Source: a virus
Virus record (IMG/VR): IMGVR_UViG_3300014501_000054
Span: 1 to 31,197 of that record
DNA: 31,197 nt
Strand: one strand, 5' to 3'
Shown here: in pieces, positions 1 to 7,002 of the stretch
Layout of the letters: each line of letters opens with the position of its first letter
Numbering within the stretch: position 1 is the stretch's first letter
Translations under genes and position numbers: made by a program
Notes under the pieces: model-generated
The model's database searches: none
The model's input: only the letters and a program-made list of their open reading frames with translations
What the model was told of the DNA's origin: nothing

Positions 1-222
1 CCAGTCGTTTCCGACCATATGGCTGCCGAGGGGTATCCATCCGGTAACGACCCCCGGCGAGCTTTCGTCGACCGCGAGCGTCGGGATCTGGACTTTGACG
101 CAATGGTTCTTCGCGTCATAAGCAACGATGTGACCGTAGAAGGTCATCCGCTTGTCGCCCTGCTGGCGCGCGGCGGCGTGCACGATGAGGTGCAGGAGTT
201 CATCGTAGCTTTGGAAACTCAT
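1..222 (-). CDS. Baseplate spike protein, gpV/gp45-like (partial, 3' end outside window)
   Basis: The ATG at 222 overlaps the TGA of the upstream gene as ATGA, and the frame stays open to the window edge (74 codons). After a helical start (MSFQSYDELLHLIVHAA) comes a beta-barrel signature: YGHIVAYDAKNHCVKVQIP, then VVTGWIPLGSHMVGNDW. The pattern 'G.V..yD...h.vkV......TGWipl' is typical of the N-terminal OB-fold of contractile-tail baseplate spike proteins (P2 gpV, Mu gp45, Phage_base_V family). Established role: the spike sits under the hub at the tail tip and pierces the host envelope. Its place directly after the hub gene and a membrane coiled-coil gene fits. The C-terminal spike helix is not in the window. 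Confidence 0.82.
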   Translation of the reverse strand, partial: MSFQSYDELLHLIVHAAARQQGDKRMTFYGHIVAYDAKNHCVKVQIPTLAVDESSPGVVTGWIPLGSHMVGNDW

Positions 223-779
223 TTCTTATCTTCCGTGCTACCCGCAGTTGGCTCATCAACTTTGGCGTTCGTCACTGGATCTTCAGCCTTGCGAGTCAGT
301 TCAGCTACGACGCCCTTGTGCTCGCCTTCGGCAAGCGCGGTTTTGACGTTGGCCTCACCGAGCTTACGCTCGGCAGTGACCCTCTCGGCGTTGGTCTCCA
401 TTAACCTCATACGAATATCGGCTGCAGCCCTCGCCTCACGCTCGGCAGCGTCTCTAAGCCGAACGTTTTCCGCCGTCGTCTCTGCCGCCTCTTTAACCGC
501 CGCGCGAATCAGTTCGTTGAGTTTGGTCTGCTGCCCATCGACAAGAATATGCAGCGATTCCTGACTTCTTGTTATCGCCTCTTGGCCGCGGCGAATGTAG
601 ACCGTAACGATGATAAGTGCAGCTCCTGAAATCGAAGCAGTGATAATCGCGGTAACAATGCCGGTTAGAAAAACATTCCAATCCATCAGATGCGCAACCG
701 CAACCGCGCTCGTCGTTACGGTCGACACCCCGATCGCAGATGCAAGCTCAACGCCGCGTACTGTCAAACGCTCAAGCAT
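219..779 (-). CDS. Membrane-anchored coiled-coil protein of unknown function
   Basis: A 186-residue product with ATG start at 779, three bases after the hub stop. Residues about 8-30 are moderately hydrophobic, and residues about 36-62 form a clear membrane segment ending in YIRRGQ. The rest (about 65-170) is rich in Ala, Glu, Arg and Lys with heptad-like spacing, a long predicted coiled coil with a charged tail ending TEDKK. I recognise no family. Membrane helix plus long periplasmic or cytoplasmic coiled coil recalls spanins or holin-accessory proteins, but position between the hub and spike genes is not where lysis genes usually lie; a tail-tip or injection-channel role is equally possible. 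Function unassigned. Confidence 0.7.
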   Translation of the reverse strand: MLERLTVRGVELASAIGVSTVTTSAVAVAHLMDWNVFLTGIVTAIITASISGAALIIVTVYIRRGQEAITRSQESLHILVDGQQTKLNELIRAAVKEAAETTAENVRLRDAAEREARAAADIRMRLMETNAERVTAERKLGEANVKTALAEGEHKGVVAELTRKAEDPVTNAKVDEPTAGSTEDKK

Positions 780-783
780 AACC

Positions 784-2010
784 CTATGACTCGCCCCCGG
801 TTACGAGGATTGGGTCCTCGGTCCCCGAACTCGGACTCGCGGGCAGAAAATGCGCCTTCCAATCGGTTACGAATCCCGCCTCGTTCTTACCACGCGGCGC
901 CATCTGGAAGCGATGCGCAACACTGACCAGCGAAAGCTGCTGCCCCGCGAAGCCTTGGAGATCTCCGGCGTTCGCCTCGACAAGCTGAATCGAGTCCTGA
1001 AGATTCAGAGTCACCAAGCCATCGACCTCGCCCGACGCGACGAACAGCTTGCGCGCAATGTCGTAATAGATGCGTTCGGCAAGCCCCTGGACCTGCTGGA
1101 GCGTCTTGCCTTGTGGATAAAAAATGTAGAGTGGCCGTCCGTCGAGCTTGCTCGAGATCGCGGATCGCAACCGCTGTGCGGCAGATCCCTTGTAGACCCC
1201 GGCCTTCACCTTGCGAACAGTGTCAATGGTGATCTCCTGATTAATTACCATGATTCGTTCTGAGTAGACTTCTTCGGTCGCGGCGTGCTGACTCATCACC
1301 AGGATCTGAAAGGTCATGTTCCGCCGCGGCTGGTACTCCATGTGAAGATTCATCACGGGGATACCCGCGCTAGGGTCATTCATCTTCCAAGTAAATTTGT
1401 GCGGCTTGCCGGGGACCGCAGGACCGAAGAACAGATCGTTATCGAGTCCGGCGAAGACTTCCCATCCTACTGACCGGGCAAGGAAAACCAACAAGTCCCA
1501 CTTTGGCCGTGGCAGAGGTAGGCTCACCGCGTCGATCTTATAGAGGTCGCCCGCCAATGGCTGGGTCCTATCGACCGTTACTTTTGGAGTGAGACCGTAG
1601 TCGCCAGCCAACTTGATCGCAATTTCGTACGGACGCTTGTTCTGATATTCGTCCGCCTTGAGCACGACGCGATCGTCGAAAAGCCGCGCGGCATGATCTC
1701 GGCCACGGATCGTGACGGTGTCTCCCTGGAAGTCGAAATCGGCATCGTCCATATCGCCGGTCCAGAGCTTGGTGAAGTTATTGCCCCCATCCGTGCTGAT
1801 CGATATTGCGATAGGCAAACTGGCGCCGAGTTGGCCTCCGATCGCCGCCTGATTCGCCTTGAGTATATTGAGGCTGTTCGTCTTCAATTGCTCCACGTCG
1901 GTTGTGAACACACAGGTCCCGATTGCCCCATAGCTTCCGCGCTGAGTTCGAAAACTGGATACCGGGATCGTCCTCCCCGCGATCACAACCTGTGGAACGA
2001 TTTTAGCCAC
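784..2010 (-). CDS. Baseplate hub protein, gpD/gp27-like
   Basis: A 408-residue product from a GTG start at 2010, which overlaps the previous gene by 8 bases; a GGTGA stretch lies upstream. Family signatures: DTVTIRGRDHAARLFDDRVV (about residues 95-114, the 'GRD' strand of hub proteins), WDLLVFLARSVGWEVFAGLD followed by NDLFFGP (about 170-195), and a C-terminal beta region. This matches the phage late-control gene D / T4 gp27 fold, which forms the trimeric hub joining the tail tube to the spike. The next structural gene is the gpV-like spike, its known partner. Length is within the usual 350-420 range. The Pro/Ser-rich C-terminus (about 390-408) is probably flexible. Confidence 0.85.
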   Translation of the reverse strand: MAKIVPQVVIAGRTIPVSSFRTQRGSYGAIGTCVFTTDVEQLKTNSLNILKANQAAIGGQLGASLPIAISISTDGGNNFTKLWTGDMDDADFDFQGDTVTIRGRDHAARLFDDRVVLKADEYQNKRPYEIAIKLAGDYGLTPKVTVDRTQPLAGDLYKIDAVSLPLPRPKWDLLVFLARSVGWEVFAGLDNDLFFGPAVPGKPHKFTWKMNDPSAGIPVMNLHMEYQPRRNMTFQILVMSQHAATEEVYSERIMVINQEITIDTVRKVKAGVYKGSAAQRLRSAISSKLDGRPLYIFYPQGKTLQQVQGLAERIYYDIARKLFVASGEVDGLVTLNLQDSIQLVEANAGDLQGFAGQQLSLVSVAHRFQMAPRGKNEAGFVTDWKAHFLPASPSSGTEDPILVTGGES

Positions 2011-2983
2011 TGGATGTCACCGCTACGGGAATGTTGAGATGTAAGAAGACTCCCTTCGGCATCGTCTCCAAAAGACCATTCGCCGCTGCGATCGCTGGCC
2101 ATTGCTTCTGATCGCCGAGCTGCTCGGCCGCCAACGCCGGCAGATTCGGATTGATGCGATTGATTTGAGTCTTGATCGGCGGGGCCACCGGGTAGAGTTG
2201 CGCCAGGAGCAGGAGTTTAGAAAGCACGTCTCCGACCAGCGCGGCATCCGCCGGGTTAGGACTCTTCGCTTGTGCGAACACGGCGCTATCAGATCCCGTC
2301 ACAGCGTCGATCGCATTCGATACCAACGATGGATCTGCTGCCAATCCAGCGGAACCAATCGACGCGATTACTAAGCTGATCTCGCTGAGTACGTCAGCCG
2401 AGAGTCCGGTCGTGTTGCCGACGAACGTGCTCAGACTGTTCATCAGTTCGGTGAGCAAGCTCTGAGAGCCCTGGGCGGCAATCACTTGGTTGGTGTTCGT
2501 CAGGTCGATGAACGGTTCGAATTCGGCCTCGTATTCGATCAACCATTGATGGCGCACCCGGCCTTTGAATCGAATCAGTAAGCCCTGCCACTGCCACGGA
2601 CCATAGTTGAGGAAGAGCAAAGTTCCAGCGGCATTGATGCGTAGACGGTCCATGGATGCCGCGCGCGCGAAAGCCTGACCGCCTATCAGGGTCCCCTTCC
2701 ACTTGAGCGTCTCGGGAAAGGCCCCCATCTGCTGGAGTGTCCTGACACCGCCGGGGAAGTCGTGGCCGGCGAACATCTGGGTGCCTCCCAAACCATCGAA
2801 CTCTTCCGGGATCTCCATCCCGACGTTGCCGCGGAGATTGCTCCCGTCGCCGAATACGATCTCGGGGTTGGCGGTCGACGTCCCGATGAAGAAGTCGAGC
2901 GGTTGGGGTCCACCGAAAAGAAGGCGCGCCGCATTTCCGATGACGGCCGTCCCTAAGTTCGTCAGTATGGGTATCGCGCCCAT
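2003..2983 (-). CDS. Baseplate/tail protein with C-terminal LysM-like motif
   Basis: A 326-residue product. The ATG at 2983 follows the tape-measure stop as TAAATG. The middle part (about 80-165) contains GGVRTLQQMGAFPETLKWKG and RHQWLIEYEAEFEPFID, matching the N-terminal domain of phage baseplate proteins that precede gpD-like hubs ('GG.rti...G..p..l.W.G'). The last 45 residues, with AEQLGDQKQWPAIAAANGL and a closing FLHLNIP, resemble a degenerate LysM or tail-protein-X motif. Established context: such proteins connect the tube end or tape measure to the hub in contractile tails. The region about 175-270 is helical and Ala/Ser-rich with no recognised domain. Confidence 0.72.
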   Translation of the reverse strand: MGAIPILTNLGTAVIGNAARLLFGGPQPLDFFIGTSTANPEIVFGDGSNLRGNVGMEIPEEFDGLGGTQMFAGHDFPGGVRTLQQMGAFPETLKWKGTLIGGQAFARAASMDRLRINAAGTLLFLNYGPWQWQGLLIRFKGRVRHQWLIEYEAEFEPFIDLTNTNQVIAAQGSQSLLTELMNSLSTFVGNTTGLSADVLSEISLVIASIGSAGLAADPSLVSNAIDAVTGSDSAVFAQAKSPNPADAALVGDVLSKLLLLAQLYPVAPPIKTQINRINPNLPALAAEQLGDQKQWPAIAAANGLLETMPKGVFLHLNIPVAVTSSG

Positions 2984-5086
2984 TTAGATCGACGCCGCTC
3001 CATGAGCGAATGTAGATTCGGTAACGCCCCCGCCGCTGCCGAACGAGAGCAGCGCCGCGTGCAGCTCGCGCCGGAGCTTCTCGATCGTCGAGTCGCCGGC
3101 GATGTCGCCGTGAACTTCGATATGGATCGCGCCAGGTGCGATCGTGACGCCACCTGTTGCCATCGCGGGCTCGATGCCGCCACCGAACGGCCGACCGAAA
3201 TATGCCGACGGACTCTTATGCGCTGGCACCGGCGCCGGTGTGCCAAACGGATGAATTCGCTTCCGCCACTCTTCGTATTCAGGGCTGTCTTTGAAGGCAC
3301 CGGGAATAGGCGTCGATGGCCCAACCATACGGCGCCACCATTCACTCATCGTCTTCGGACGATCCTTCTCGGCGTCACGATGCAGCTTAGCAAGCGGATC
3401 GTCGGGACCTCCTAGACCGGTCCACTTGGTTATCATCCAGGCGATGAACCCCGCCGCGATTGCGCCACCGATTATGAGAGCCGTTGGTCCTGTAAGCGCC
3501 GTTACGATCGCGCCAGCGATCGACCCGAAACCTCCTATCCCCGCTATGATCCGGAGCGCACGGCCAACTGCCAAAAGGGAAATCGCTACTCCGCCGGCGA
3601 GTGTAAGTCCGGAGATGGCGGCCGCCAACTCTGTTAGCCGCTTCGTAGCAACCGGATGCGCCTCGATCCAAATCCGAAACTTTTCGACGACGCTGTCGAT
3701 GCTCACCACCCACCGCGTAAGGATGGGTAGCAGCGTTGTCCCGATCTCGATCGATACATTGTGAATATCGGTCGTGAGCTGGGCCCAACGACCGGGCAGG
3801 GTGTCGAGAAACTTCTGCTGCTGCTCGGCGATGCTGGCGCCGCCCTCGATGGACTTGACGAGATTCTGCATCGCAGTGACGGTGCCGGGCGCGGACACTG
3901 TCGCAGCAAAACGCATCCCGGTCTGCCCACCGATGAACTTCTCGAACATATCTACTAACGCGCCGGGGTTTTGCACCTGTCCTGCCAGCACTCCCTTGAT
4001 CATCGGCGCATTCATAATCGTGGTGACCTGACGGAGAGTCATGTGCGCATGACTCATCTCCTGGACCATTCGCCGTACCATCTGCTGCTGACCTTGGAGT
4101 GTCCGGGCCTGATTGAATGCCGCCTGTGCTGTCTGTACCTCCTTCCAAATATCGAGGGCGCCGCTTGCCATCGCCGGGGATTTTCCGGTCGCAGGATCGA
4201 GAAATCCGAGCGCTGCTCGACCGAGTTGATTCTGAATGAATCCAAAACCCGTCAGAGTTGTACCTACGCCAGCGGCACCCATTAGGAAATTGAGCATCGC
4301 CGCGCCAGAAGCCGGACCTCTGGCGCCCGAACCTCTGCCGCCGACGATCTGCTGCGCCAGCGCGGACAGTTCAACCATTTTGATTCCGCCGCGGACCTGG
4401 AACTCCTCTGTTTGTTGCGGAGTGAGATTACCCGGAGGAATCCCCATAAGCTGCGCTGGACGGAGATAGCCGAGCTGTGTGATGAGTCCCTGCGCTCCTC
4501 CTGGTATGAGTTGCGCGGCGTTGACCAGCACGTTACTCAGCCGCGCCAGCCCTTTCGGATCGTAGACCCCCAAGGTATGCGCGAATTCGCCCAGGACTTG
4601 TCCGGTTTGCTGCGGCGACACGCCGCCCTTGCTGACTCTGAATAAGATTTCCGCAGCGGCGCTGAATTGCGGCAGCAACTTGCTGATGTTCTCGAAGTTA
4701 ATACCGACATTCTTCATGCCGAGCGCTACGTCTTGGATGTTTTCCGCGGAGAACATCGTGCGGTGCGAGATCTCGAATAGCTCGTTTTTGAATAGGCGCG
4801 CCTGATCGGTCGAGAGCTTGAACATATTCGCGACGCGCACCATGTTGATCTGGAATTCGGCAGCGTCCTTGACTGCCTTTCCGATCAGCCCAAGTCCAGC
4901 GCCGCCGATCATGGTCATACCCATCCCGATCCGCATCGAAGTCTGAATGCCGGCGAGCTCGGCGCGCAAAGCTCTGCTCGCCCCGGTTGCGCTCGCGATC
5001 GAGCGGGTGATTCCCATCAACCCGCGACTTGCCTGATCCAGCAGGAAAATCGAGATACCGACCTTAAATCCGGAGAAACCAGCCAT
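2984..5086 (-). CDS. Tail tape measure protein
   Basis: A 700-residue product starting at ATG 5086, right after the previous stop. The N-terminal 250 residues are helical with minor-tail-protein features (KAVKDAAEFQINMVRVANMF; HRTMFSAENIQDVALGMKNVG). Gly/Ala-rich hydrophobic stretches occur at about 490-560 (AAAISGLTLAGGVAISLLAV; GPTALIIGGAIAAGFIAWMI), as is usual for tape measures that cross the host membrane. A Pro-rich segment and a short beta region end the protein. The tape measure sets tail length; using the common rule of about 0.15 nm per residue, a tail near 100 nm is inferred. Its place after the tail chaperone genes and before baseplate genes is canonical. Confidence 0.9.
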   Translation of the reverse strand: MAGFSGFKVGISIFLLDQASRGLMGITRSIASATGASRALRAELAGIQTSMRIGMGMTMIGGAGLGLIGKAVKDAAEFQINMVRVANMFKLSTDQARLFKNELFEISHRTMFSAENIQDVALGMKNVGINFENISKLLPQFSAAAEILFRVSKGGVSPQQTGQVLGEFAHTLGVYDPKGLARLSNVLVNAAQLIPGGAQGLITQLGYLRPAQLMGIPPGNLTPQQTEEFQVRGGIKMVELSALAQQIVGGRGSGARGPASGAAMLNFLMGAAGVGTTLTGFGFIQNQLGRAALGFLDPATGKSPAMASGALDIWKEVQTAQAAFNQARTLQGQQQMVRRMVQEMSHAHMTLRQVTTIMNAPMIKGVLAGQVQNPGALVDMFEKFIGGQTGMRFAATVSAPGTVTAMQNLVKSIEGGASIAEQQQKFLDTLPGRWAQLTTDIHNVSIEIGTTLLPILTRWVVSIDSVVEKFRIWIEAHPVATKRLTELAAAISGLTLAGGVAISLLAVGRALRIIAGIGGFGSIAGAIVTALTGPTALIIGGAIAAGFIAWMITKWTGLGGPDDPLAKLHRDAEKDRPKTMSEWWRRMVGPSTPIPGAFKDSPEYEEWRKRIHPFGTPAPVPAHKSPSAYFGRPFGGGIEPAMATGGVTIAPGAIHIEVHGDIAGDSTIEKLRRELHAALLSFGSGGGVTESTFAHGAASI

Positions 5087-5701
5087 CTAAAATCGACTCC
5101 TCATGCCCATCCCGCGCGCGAATCCGCGGAAGCTCGCGCGCGAAGTATTCACGTATTCGCGACCAGTGCCGAAATTAGACAGTTGAGCCGAGGTGTAGAG
5201 CGTTCTGATTCCTATGCCGGTGATGCCCGCGACGGCGAATTCGCCGATGCGCGCGAGCATGACCTCTTCGACGATCTCTTCTGCTGCTGGCCGAAAGGTT
5301 GGTCGCGGCGGTTCGTTCACGGTCCCGAACTCCGCGTAGAAAAGGCCGTCGCTGTTACTGCCGATCGTGACCGCGAGATCGTTGCGATGAACGACATACT
5401 CGATTTCGTCGCGCGATTTCCCGGTTGCCATGAGCGGATCTTCGCCGCTGCGCCGCCCGGTCTGACCGAGAGCTATCTTTCCGGGGTTCGGTCCCCATCC
5501 ATGCAGGGTCGTATCGGCGAGCGGAGCCCAGCCGGGGTAGCCGTGGCTCGGACCTTGGGAGACGCCTATCTTCTCTTGGATGCGTTCTTTGACGGCGGCG
5601 CCGCATTCATCGAGCGCCGCGTGCATGGCGAGCAAGTAGCCGGGTATGACCGCAAATTCCCAGAACGCGCCGAAGGCTTCAAAACTATCGAAGTCGCGCA
5701 T
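5087..5701 (-). CDS. Tail-completion / HK97-gp10-like minor tail protein
   Basis: A 204-residue product from ATG 5701, three bases after the preceding stop. The central part carries the family pattern: PLMATGKSRDEIEYVV, then VTIGSNSDGLFYAEFGT, then RPTFRPAAEEI ('L..TG.L..si......v.iGt...YA..hqfG....P.RpFl'). This is the signature of HK97 gp10-like and phage virion-morphogenesis proteins, which complete the tail at the head-proximal end. The position is unusual: these genes normally lie before the sheath or tube genes, not between the tail chaperones and the tape measure. The C-terminal 50 residues, Arg/Phe-rich, are an extension of unknown role. Confidence 0.7.
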   Translation of the reverse strand: MRDFDSFEAFGAFWEFAVIPGYLLAMHAALDECGAAVKERIQEKIGVSQGPSHGYPGWAPLADTTLHGWGPNPGKIALGQTGRRSGEDPLMATGKSRDEIEYVVHRNDLAVTIGSNSDGLFYAEFGTVNEPPRPTFRPAAEEIVEEVMLARIGEFAVAGITGIGIRTLYTSAQLSNFGTGREYVNTSRASFRGFARGMGMRSRF

Positions 5702-5704
5702 CGC

Positions 5705-5914
5705 CTACTCCCGCCCAGCCACGCGCGGATCTCGTCCCGGCTGCGGCGGCTCGCTGATTTCGCCGGTTTCCCAGTTGACACGCATCCCGTCCATCTCCGC
5801 TGCCACGTAAAGAAATGCCTGCCGTTCACTGGGATGCATCCTCACGGCATCGTAATAACTGAGGCCGTGCTTAACCGCCGCCACGATCTCGCGGACGTCA
5901 TCCGACGACCCCAT
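5705..5914 (-). CDS. Second tail-assembly-chaperone frame (probable frameshift extension)
   Basis: A 69-codon frame overlapping the end of the first chaperone gene by 17 bases. It begins inside or just after a run of nine A. Its ATG at 5914 has only the A run and no purine-rich ribosome site upstream. The short helical product (SERQAFLYVAAEMDGMRVNWE) and position match the T extension of lambda G/GT-type or the Mu gp42-type chaperone, made mainly by frameshifting. The frame is +1 (equal to -2) relative to the upstream gene. Shifting at the AAA codon at 5918-5916 would give a fused chaperone of about 246 residues. Independent initiation at ATG 5914 cannot be excluded. Confidence 0.68.
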   Translation of the reverse strand: MGSSDDVREIVAAVKHGLSYYDAVRMHPSERQAFLYVAAEMDGMRVNWETGEISEPPQPGRDPRVAGRE

Positions 5915-6446
5915 TTTTTTTTAGGACCGTGAGTTCGGTCATCTGCGGCCAGTATCGAGCGAACTCCATCGATACAAGATCTAGGTTGCGATCACCTATC
6001 ACGTTCGAGAGATTCTGCAACTCGGCCATATTGGTCGGGCGTCTGACCGGCTGCCCATCGATCTCGGCGACGTACATGAGGGCCTTCGCATAGCCAACTG
6101 AGAGTGGGTTGCTCGACTCTTGGGGTCCGAGAATTCGACCGAGGATGAAGCCGACGGCGACCTCGGGTTGGGCTAGGGTCAACGTCCGACCGTCGGGAAG
6201 TTGGAGCTGCACAAACGGTCGCTCCCCTGTTGCGTTCGGAATGAAAGCCGCGCCGTTCTGTGAGTCGGGGCGTTCGAACCCGCCTCCGGCTGCCTTGCGC
6301 AACGTATCGGCGACAGCGTCCGATTGGGCTTGTGCGTCCTGGAAGTTCGGCTGCCTCGACGCGCGCGCGGGATCTACCTCGCGCACTTGGCGCCGGATAG
6401 GTCCGGGTCCAGATGCTTCCTCTGGCGGTTTGGTCTCTTCAGGCAT
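5898..6446 (-). CDS. Tail assembly chaperone (G-like)
   Basis: A 182-residue product from ATG 6446 with a strong upstream purine site (AGGGAGAGAGAC). The N-terminal 60 residues are Pro/Glu/Arg-rich and probably disordered. Residues about 70-180 contain QLPDGRTLTLAQPEVAVGFI, GYAKALMYVAEIDGQPVRRP and DLVSMEFARYWPQM, the small alpha-beta core typical of contractile-tail chaperones. Position (tube gene before, tape measure soon after) and the overlap with a second short frame at an A9 run identify it. The established role is to hold the tape measure during tube polymerisation; it is absent from the finished virion. Confidence 0.78.
   Translation of the reverse strand: MPEETKPPEEASGPGPIRRQVREVDPARASRQPNFQDAQAQSDAVADTLRKAAGGGFERPDSQNGAAFIPNATGERPFVQLQLPDGRTLTLAQPEVAVGFILGRILGPQESSNPLSVGYAKALMYVAEIDGQPVRRPTNMAELQNLSNVIGDRNLDLVSMEFARYWPQMTELTVLKKNGVVG
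5914..5922 (-). promoter_or_regulatory. A9 slippery run for frameshift between tail chaperone genes
   Basis: On the minus strand the chaperone frame reads GTC CTA AAA AAA AAT GGG: nine consecutive A, 17 bases before its TGA stop. A lysyl-tRNA on AAA at 5918-5916 can re-pair perfectly after moving +1 or -2, and both movements enter the downstream frame at ATG 5914. RNA-polymerase slippage on the A9 tract is an alternative with the same outcome. Programmed frameshifting is conserved at this gene position in tailed phages, with a -2 shift reported for Mu-type phages. Confidence 0.6.
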
Positions 6447-6500
6447 GTGTCTCTCTCCCTGTCGTAAGTATGCCTTAATTAAGGCTTAGTTATGCCATTC

Positions 6501-6992
6501 TTATCCCGCCGCGATCGGAAGCAGCGCCGCGTACCCGGCCGTCAGCGCCATCCGCTGGAAATTAAACTCGATCCGCTGATCGACTTCCTTGTCCGCGCGG
6601 AAGTTGCCGCCCTGATGCCGACTCAGAACACCGGCGGTGAACATATACTGATCCACCGTCGAGTCGCGATTCAGCACGGTGGCCAGCATGTTGAAGTGAT
6701 TGAGGTGGCCGTTGTCGAAGTAATCTTTCTCGGTCGCCGCCAAGATCGCGGTCAGGGCGCCGTTGACTCGGGTGAACATCGCGTGCCCGCGCCAACCCAT
6801 GTAGACCACGTTGTACAGCGGCTTTCCGCCGTTCGTAATCGGCACGACGCGAATGACTTGGTCTTCCTGATCGAACTGGAATTCCATCAGGTGGCCCAGC
6901 AACGCCGCCGGCAGCACGACGCCACTCTCGACGTGCTGCAGCGTCATCGAAACGTCCGTGCCCAGGTTGTAACCGTTAAGTTGGAATCCCAC
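6501..6992 (-). CDS. Tail tube protein
   Basis: A 163-residue product from a GTG start at 6992, with TAGGAGAAC eight bases upstream. It follows the sheath gene by 10 bases, the invariable sheath-tube order of myoviruses. Contents are beta-rich with one central helix: GYNLGTDVSMTLQHVESG, then LGHLMEFQFDQEDQVIRVV, GHAMFTRVNGALTAILAATE, and a C-terminal strand RIEFNFQRMAL. Length and layout match FII/Mu-type tube proteins, which stack as hexameric rings inside the sheath. Assignment rests mostly on gene order and size, supported by the strand-helix-strand pattern. Confidence 0.83.
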   Translation of the reverse strand: MGFQLNGYNLGTDVSMTLQHVESGVVLPAALLGHLMEFQFDQEDQVIRVVPITNGGKPLYNVVYMGWRGHAMFTRVNGALTAILAATEKDYFDNGHLNHFNMLATVLNRDSTVDQYMFTAGVLSRHQGGNFRADKEVDQRIEFNFQRMALTAGYAALLPIAAG

Positions 6993-7002
6993 GTTTGTTC
7001 TC

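Noticed and set aside
5183-5932. Plus-strand open frame of 249 codons
   Set aside because: It is antisense to the tail-completion and chaperone genes, which have clear family signatures. Its composition is the Arg-rich mirror typical of GC-rich antisense frames.
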